DNA of 64,000 bases. It comes from Bedellia somnulentella. Taxonomy: Eukaryota; Arthropoda; Insecta; Lepidoptera; Bedelliidae. Made by a program: the position numbers and the translations under genes. The notes beneath the pieces were generated by a model. The model had not been told where the DNA came from. It did no database searches and was given only the letters and a program-made list of their open reading frames with translations. The stretch covers positions 12,742,873 through 12,806,872 of the forward strand of contig OY755173.1 of the NCBI GenBank assembly GCA_963576735.1, written 5' to 3'. Below are positions 59,720-64,000 of the stretch, piece after piece; positions within the stretch are counted from its first letter, which is position 1; every line of letters begins with the position of its first letter.

Positions 59720-59767
59720 ATTGGGTACTTCTATTTATATGCATACATATAAATAGAAGTACCCAAT
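59720..59767. repeat. perfect 22 bp hairpin
   Basis: ATTGGGTACTTCTATTTATA followed by TG, a 4 nt CATA loop, and the exact complement. It abuts a SINE A remnant. A second small palindrome (GAGTCATGTCATGACTC, 59690-59706) lies just before it. Confidence 0.9.
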
Positions 59768-59930
59768 GCTATAAATCACGTCACTGCTATAAATCCCTAT
59801 AAATGGTAGACAAAGCCAGTTTTGGAAGTTGTGTGGGGATAAAATTGTAAAACAAAGGTTTTTGGTGACGAGTCTCCAACCGCATCGCCCAAAAATTAAA
59901 AAGCCCTAATAACCATAGCCGCTGTAGCCA
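59768..59930 (-). repeat. SINE A remnant
   Basis: GTCACTGCTATAAATCCCTA, TTTTGGAAGTTGTGTGGGG and GAGTCTCCAACCGCATCGCC are retained; the head is lost after GCCCTAATAACC. The following 59931-60589 is AT-rich and shows no gene. Confidence 0.75.
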
Positions 59931-60589
59931 TAATATATGATAGAAATATGCCGTGCCTTGAGTAAATATTTTGTCATTAAGTAGTACTTACATTTTCAGC
60001 ACTTCTTTACTCATATCGAGAAAGGACATTCTATTCTTATTTTTACCCTTGGTGAAAACACCATCGCTTCTATGCATAGGGGTGAGCGTTTGAAAAAAAT
60101 CGGAATCAGGCCACCAATGTGTAATTTTTTATGTCATTTTGTAGAGACCACATGTCTAAGTTGTTTTCTAAGCAATACTCGAGAACTCTGAACACTAGGC
60201 GACCGAAACGACAGGTAATGTATCAGGGTATCGTTGCATTTTATGAAATATTTAAAAAAGCTTTCATTGTTTTGAACACCCGGTCTTTCCTCTACTGTAT
60301 AAGAGGTTGAATTTACTGTAACAGGTACTTACAAAAAATTATGATTACTTAAATTATGAAAACTAAAAAAAGATAAATATTAAATGTGTTTCATGCGTAC
60401 AATAATATTTAAAAACTAATGCAAAATAAAATAAAAAAAAAAATAAAAAAAAAATAATTTATTTTCAGACAATTTTAGTCCATATTTAGTGTTAGTATTT
60501 TACTTATTGACTATGTTAGTAAAAAAAAAAAAATTAATAAATAAAAACAAACAAGAGAAAATTTGACTGTATATATACATAAGGTCCAG

Positions 60590-61337
60590 TCACCCCCGTA
60601 CAGCATGAAGGGTGAAGAACCTAGTATGAAGGGAGGAGTCACACCTCTCTACAATCATTTTTAGGATACAGTTTGAACTTCCACGAGCTCTTCGCAGTAG
60701 AGATGCAACTTTTTTACGCATGATTATAAAAAAATCATCAACCCCAGCATCAGCAAACATGCCCGAGGCGCTGCAGTACCGCGGAAGTCCAAACTGTGCC
60801 CTAAATACATTATTATAAAGGACACGCAAAGCATTGTAGGTGTATTTCGTGTAGTTGAACCACAAGCTGCTGGCGTAGAACGACTGGCAAAAAGCTTTAA
60901 AAAGCGTTACTTTTACATCCCCAGTACACCGAGCAAACCTATGTGCCAACATATTACCCCGGACTGACAATGCTCTGCGCTCCCTTTCAATGTCTAAGTT
61001 ATCACACATATTATCAGTTACAATGTGACCTAAATATTTAAACTGAGACACCCGTTTGAGCGGCACACCGTTGAGAGTAAGTCTGAATACCGGATCCCGC
61101 GTCAAATTATTAGATTTAAAAATCATGTATTCAGACTTCTTCCCATTATAAAGTAGTCCATGCCGCTCGGCATAAGCCTCACACACACATAACAGTTTTT
61201 TCAAGCCTCCAGGTGAAGGGCTCAGCAACACCATGTCATCAGCATATGAGAGATTATTCAGGCAAACGTCGTCGATGTGACATCCGACATGAGTGTTGCT
61301 GAGTTCCTCTAATAGCTTATTAATATAAATATTAAAG
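60590..61337 (-). pseudogene. LINE reverse transcriptase C-terminal part (CR1/Jockey group), 5' truncated
   Basis: Open on the minus strand to the stop at 60590-60592. It starts within motif B (RLFNIYINKLLEELSN), has motif C as LSYADDMVLLSPS at about 61217-61255, then ERHGLLYNGKKSEYMIF and QFKYLGHIVTDN. A long C-terminal thumb region follows (NMLAHRFARCTGDVKVTLFK, FCQSFYASSLWFNYT, FRAQFGLPRYCSASGMFADA). This arrangement is typical of CR1/Jockey-type LINEs in insects. Everything before motif B is missing; homology stops near 61340. The remaining 249 codons have no stop, so it is a fairly young truncated copy. A-rich sequence (60420-60545) lies beyond its 3' end. Confidence 0.85.
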
Positions 61338-61957
61338 AGCCGGAAAAGGAAGTCGCGGCCGGGAGCTATATATAAATAACTCTGTTTTTATTTAATGTAA
61401 AATAGTTCTTATTTCACTGTGTTGTTGTTTCGGATGTGTAGATGTAGATGTGTTTCGCTATTCAAATCCAAGCTGCAGTGTAAATTACATATGTGTAGTA
61501 GGTAGCTCTTGGCCACTTCCCGCTCTTGAACAAGTAGTTTGCGTCTTTACTGGCACCAAGTATTTGCAGCATGTACAATCACAATCGAGTAATTTGAACT
61601 AGTAGCTTGTGCATATTACTCGGGCATGTAATCCGCATTTTTACTTGCTCCAGCATGTCAAATTGCATATTGTACAAACACCATTTACTTACGAGAGAGC
61701 CGGCAAATATGAATCTAATAAGTTCTACAAATACGAGGGGCATGCCAATAGAAGTTAGATACTCTTCTCTCATTTAATTGACACTGGCAAGCTACACACC
61801 ATCTTATAGGCTGGTTTTTTATTGACATATTTGAATATAGAGCACACTTCTTTTATTTATTTTTTATTTGAATGAGCATCATTTTTCCGAGAATCTGGCG
61901 GGAATTCACTTACAACAATGGTGCTCAGTCGACGTGATTTTCGCGCTATGATTTATT
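61338..61957. other. noncoding, no feature seen
   Basis: Mixed-composition intergenic sequence. A 64-codon minus-strand frame at 61579-61773 has no recognisable domain. Confidence 0.4.
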
Positions 61958-62334
61958 ACATAACATAACATAAACGTTCACGCCGTTTATGCCCGAAGGC
62001 GAAGGGGTTGGCAGAGGTACCAATACTCCTGAACTCACATGGCAAGCGCCATCTAGTTTCCAGGGAAGGTACCCACGTTTTGCTTAGACAGTGTACTCAC
62101 GTGATAGGGGGCAGGCCTATCGCCGTTTTGTACGAATACACTGTCATATGACTAAGTACAACTCAGCCATGTGGGTTTCCTCACGATGTTTTCCCTCACC
62201 GTTAGCAACCATGATAAATTAACCACACATATGACTTTAGAAAAGACAAATTGGTGTAGGCCCGTCCCAGGATTGGAACTCACGCCCTTCTGTTTTTCGG
62301 GCGGGTGTTCTACCCACTGGACTATCATGTCGCT
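61958..62334 (-). mobile_element. SINE B, full-length tRNA-headed copy
   Basis: In its sense direction (from 62334 leftward) it has a tRNA-like head with an A-box-like TAGTCCAGTGGGTAGAACAC and a B-box-like GAGTTCCAATCC. A body with GGTTGCTAACGGTGAGGGAA and GGGGGCAGGCC.. in complement follows, then CGGGCATAAACGGCGTGAAC and a TTATG-repeat tail. This is the most complete copy and defines the family at about 375 bp. Confidence 0.85.
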
Positions 62335-62348
62335 TTATGATGATTATG

Positions 62349-63175
62349 ATTTATTATGACTTTGAAAAAGGTTTAAAGCTTCAAGAATGTTTTGAACTTT
62401 TGGCTTCTACGTTTGGTGAGTCTGCTTGTTCCCGAGCAACAGCATTCAATTGGTTTGCTGAATTTGAAAGAGGACGGGGATGTCTCGAAGATGAAGCGAA
62501 GACAGGATGGCCGCCAACCGCGGTCACGCAAGAAAACGTTCGTGCAGTCGAAAAACTTATTCGCGAAAAGCGACGAATTACATATGCAGAGCTAGAGCGA
62601 GAACTAGGAATTGGATCAGCAGCAATGAAAACCATAATTCACGACCACCTTTCACTCCGTAAACGTTGTTCGAGATGGGTGCCGCACAAACTTTCCGATG
62701 AGCAGAAAGACCGTCGGGTGGATTGCTGCCTATTCATGATAGATAAATTCAACGGAGGCGAGAAAAAAAAACGTATAAGATATACTGACTGGTGACGAAA
62801 CATGGCTATATAACTATGATCCCGAATCAAAGCGACAGTCGACTGTATGGTGCTTTGAAGACGAGCCAACTCAAACGAAAGGTCGCCGTGCACGAAGCAC
62901 ACAGAAACAAATGGTCGCCTCGTTTTTCTGCAAAATGGGTCAAATTGCTACTGTTGTGCTAGAGAATGAAAGAACGGTGAACTCCGAATGGTATGTGACA
63001 GTTTGTGCTCCAACAGTAATATCAGCTTGGTGTGACAAGCGACCGAAGTCAGGAATCCGGCACCTTCTCTGGCACCACAACAATGCGGCGCCGCACACGT
63101 CTGCCAGAACACTAGACTTTTTCAACTCGAAAAATGTGTCAATTCTCCCTCACCCGCCATTTTCCCCTGACCTAG
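62349..63175 (+). pseudogene. mariner transposase, broken
   Basis: The first segment (to about 62765) reads YYDFEKGLKLQECFELL, TAFNWFAEFERGRG and LGIGSAAMKTIIHDHLSLRK, then CSRWVPHKLSDEQKDRR: the helix-turn-helix half of a mariner transposase with the conserved WVPH motif. An extra base in the A-run at about 62763-62771 shifts the frame. The second segment reads LTGDETWLY (first catalytic Asp) and then HHNNAAPHTSAR, where the second catalytic Asp of HDNARPH is replaced by Asn, and HPPFSPDL. It stops in unrelated sequence at about 63175, before the third catalytic Asp. The element is inactive. Its 5' edge abuts the SINE B copy. Confidence 0.9.
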
Positions 63176-63338
63176 GGGAACTCGTGGGTGTCGTACGAGG
63201 CGACAAGTTGAACCGACGACACGGTGAAAGCCATAGAACAGTGGGAACGATAGCGCATATTATACTATATATTGTTGTTATATTATATTATATATTGTTC
63301 GTGTAATAACGCTCTGCTACCATTTAATAAAAACTTAC

Positions 63339-63590
63339 TTTAGTTCCTTGGGTGCTGCTCTTCGATCTCCCAGAATTGCTGAAGAGGTTTCACTTCTCAC
63401 TATTTTGTTGATCTGAATGCATCCAGTCTTTGATGAAAATACGATTCCCTGGCCAAAGGATATCGTATCTAGTGAATATTTCCTTGCTTTCTTTTGTATT
63501 CCACGAATATCTTCATCAGATGATTTCTGAGTGAATTTCCCGGGGCCATTTATAACATGGCATCGATGAAATCCATAAAAAAGACGTAGT
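63339..63590 (-). CDS. candidate exon of an unidentified gene
   Basis: On the minus strand a frame is open from about 63590 to a consensus donor GTAAGT (63338 downward). It reads YGFHRCHVINGPGKFTQKSS, DEDIRGIQKKARKYSLDTIS, FGQGIVFSSKTGCIQINKIV and RSETSSAILGDRRAAPKEL. Composition is protein-like and the donor is in phase 2. No clear acceptor was seen; TTTAAAAG at about 63597 is the nearest AG. The protein is not recognised. A mobile-element origin is possible because a mariner relic is adjacent. Confidence 0.35.
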
Positions 63591-63599
63591 TATAACTTT

Positions 63600-64000
63600 T
63601 AAATATTTTTTTCTAATGAGATGAAATAGTAATCTATGCGGAGCCATAAATATTTTTGTTATAGGACTAATAGATATTCCACAAAAAAACATTAAACCTC
63701 TAAATTTTTCATTTCCGAGGTTGTCCGCACGCCACCTTGACGTGAATTATAGCTTATTGAAAAAAATCTATTGGTTGTTTTTACAAAAACATAGCTTTAT
63801 TTGTTACTTGAATAGTTGTAGTATCGTTGCGAAAAACGTTTATTCAAATATTTAAACAATACAACTAATAGTTACTACAAACTCATTCGTCCCCGGAACA
63901 CCATTCATTACCATGCCCTATACTTATTTAGGAATATCATTTTATTAAAAGACTTTCTTCACCCCTACTCTGCGCTAAACGTTACGTCTTAGTGCCGCCC
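63600..64000. other. noncoding, no feature seen
   Basis: AT-rich sequence to the end of the window. No gene or repeat was recognised. Confidence 0.4.

Noticed and set aside
62381..63125. Minus-strand frames across the mariner
   Set aside because: Antisense of transposase sequence; no independent domain.
1..64000. CRISPR arrays, bacterial operons or phage genes
   Set aside because: Spliced eukaryotic genes, pol III elements and animal-type transposons throughout; the direct repeats seen are microsatellites or SINEs.

Overview
This is a window of a eukaryotic, AT-rich genome. Genes are split by GT..AG introns, most of the sequence is intronic or intergenic, and it is crowded with small transposable elements. 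The mix of repeats points to a moth or butterfly (Lepidoptera): Helitrons bounded by TC..CTAG, RTE-type LINEs, short retroposons ending in TATGTATG-like tails, and hAT, Harbinger and mariner relics. The order is inferred from general knowledge of such repeats and was not checked by a search.

Three host genes can be supported. On the left, on the minus strand, are the first two coding exons of an immunoglobulin-superfamily adhesion protein that looks like Sidekick: a signal-peptide exon at 20317-20383 and an Ig-start exon at 3321-3416, separated by a 16.9 kb intron; the rest lies left of the window. In the middle, on the plus strand, is the ribosomal protein gene RpS15A: a TOP-type start near 28174 and coding exons at 28420-28715 and 34464-34557. 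Its 5.7 kb intron is packed with transposons. On the right, on the plus strand, is a four-exon gene for a 171-residue MARVEL-domain (CMTM-like) four-pass membrane protein, coding 38689-54087, with a 13.6 kb first intron. A possible exon of a further gene lies on the minus strand near 63339-63590.

The mobile fraction is the most informative part. An abundant retroposon of about 245 bp, called SINE A here, has at least 15 full or partial copies, some with clean 10-17 bp target duplications. A second, tRNA-headed family is called SINE B. Both end in a tail that resembles the 3' end of LINE fragments in the same window. DNA transposons include a hAT MITE with an 8 bp duplication (2025-2584), a Harbinger MITE pair with TAA duplications (23330-23820 and 27561-27940), a 1.68 kb element with perfect 39 bp ends, an 8 bp duplication and repeated subterminal motifs (30293-31973), and a Ginger-like element with long inverted ends that carries a truncated integrase-like gene (43349-44975). 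There is also a THAP-domain exon between inverted repeat arms, three Helitrons (one interrupted by an RTE reverse transcriptase), and a broken mariner.

Limits: all identifications come from reading the sequence. Exon boundaries of untested genes, 5' and 3' ends of transcripts, and family names for most repeats are inferences.
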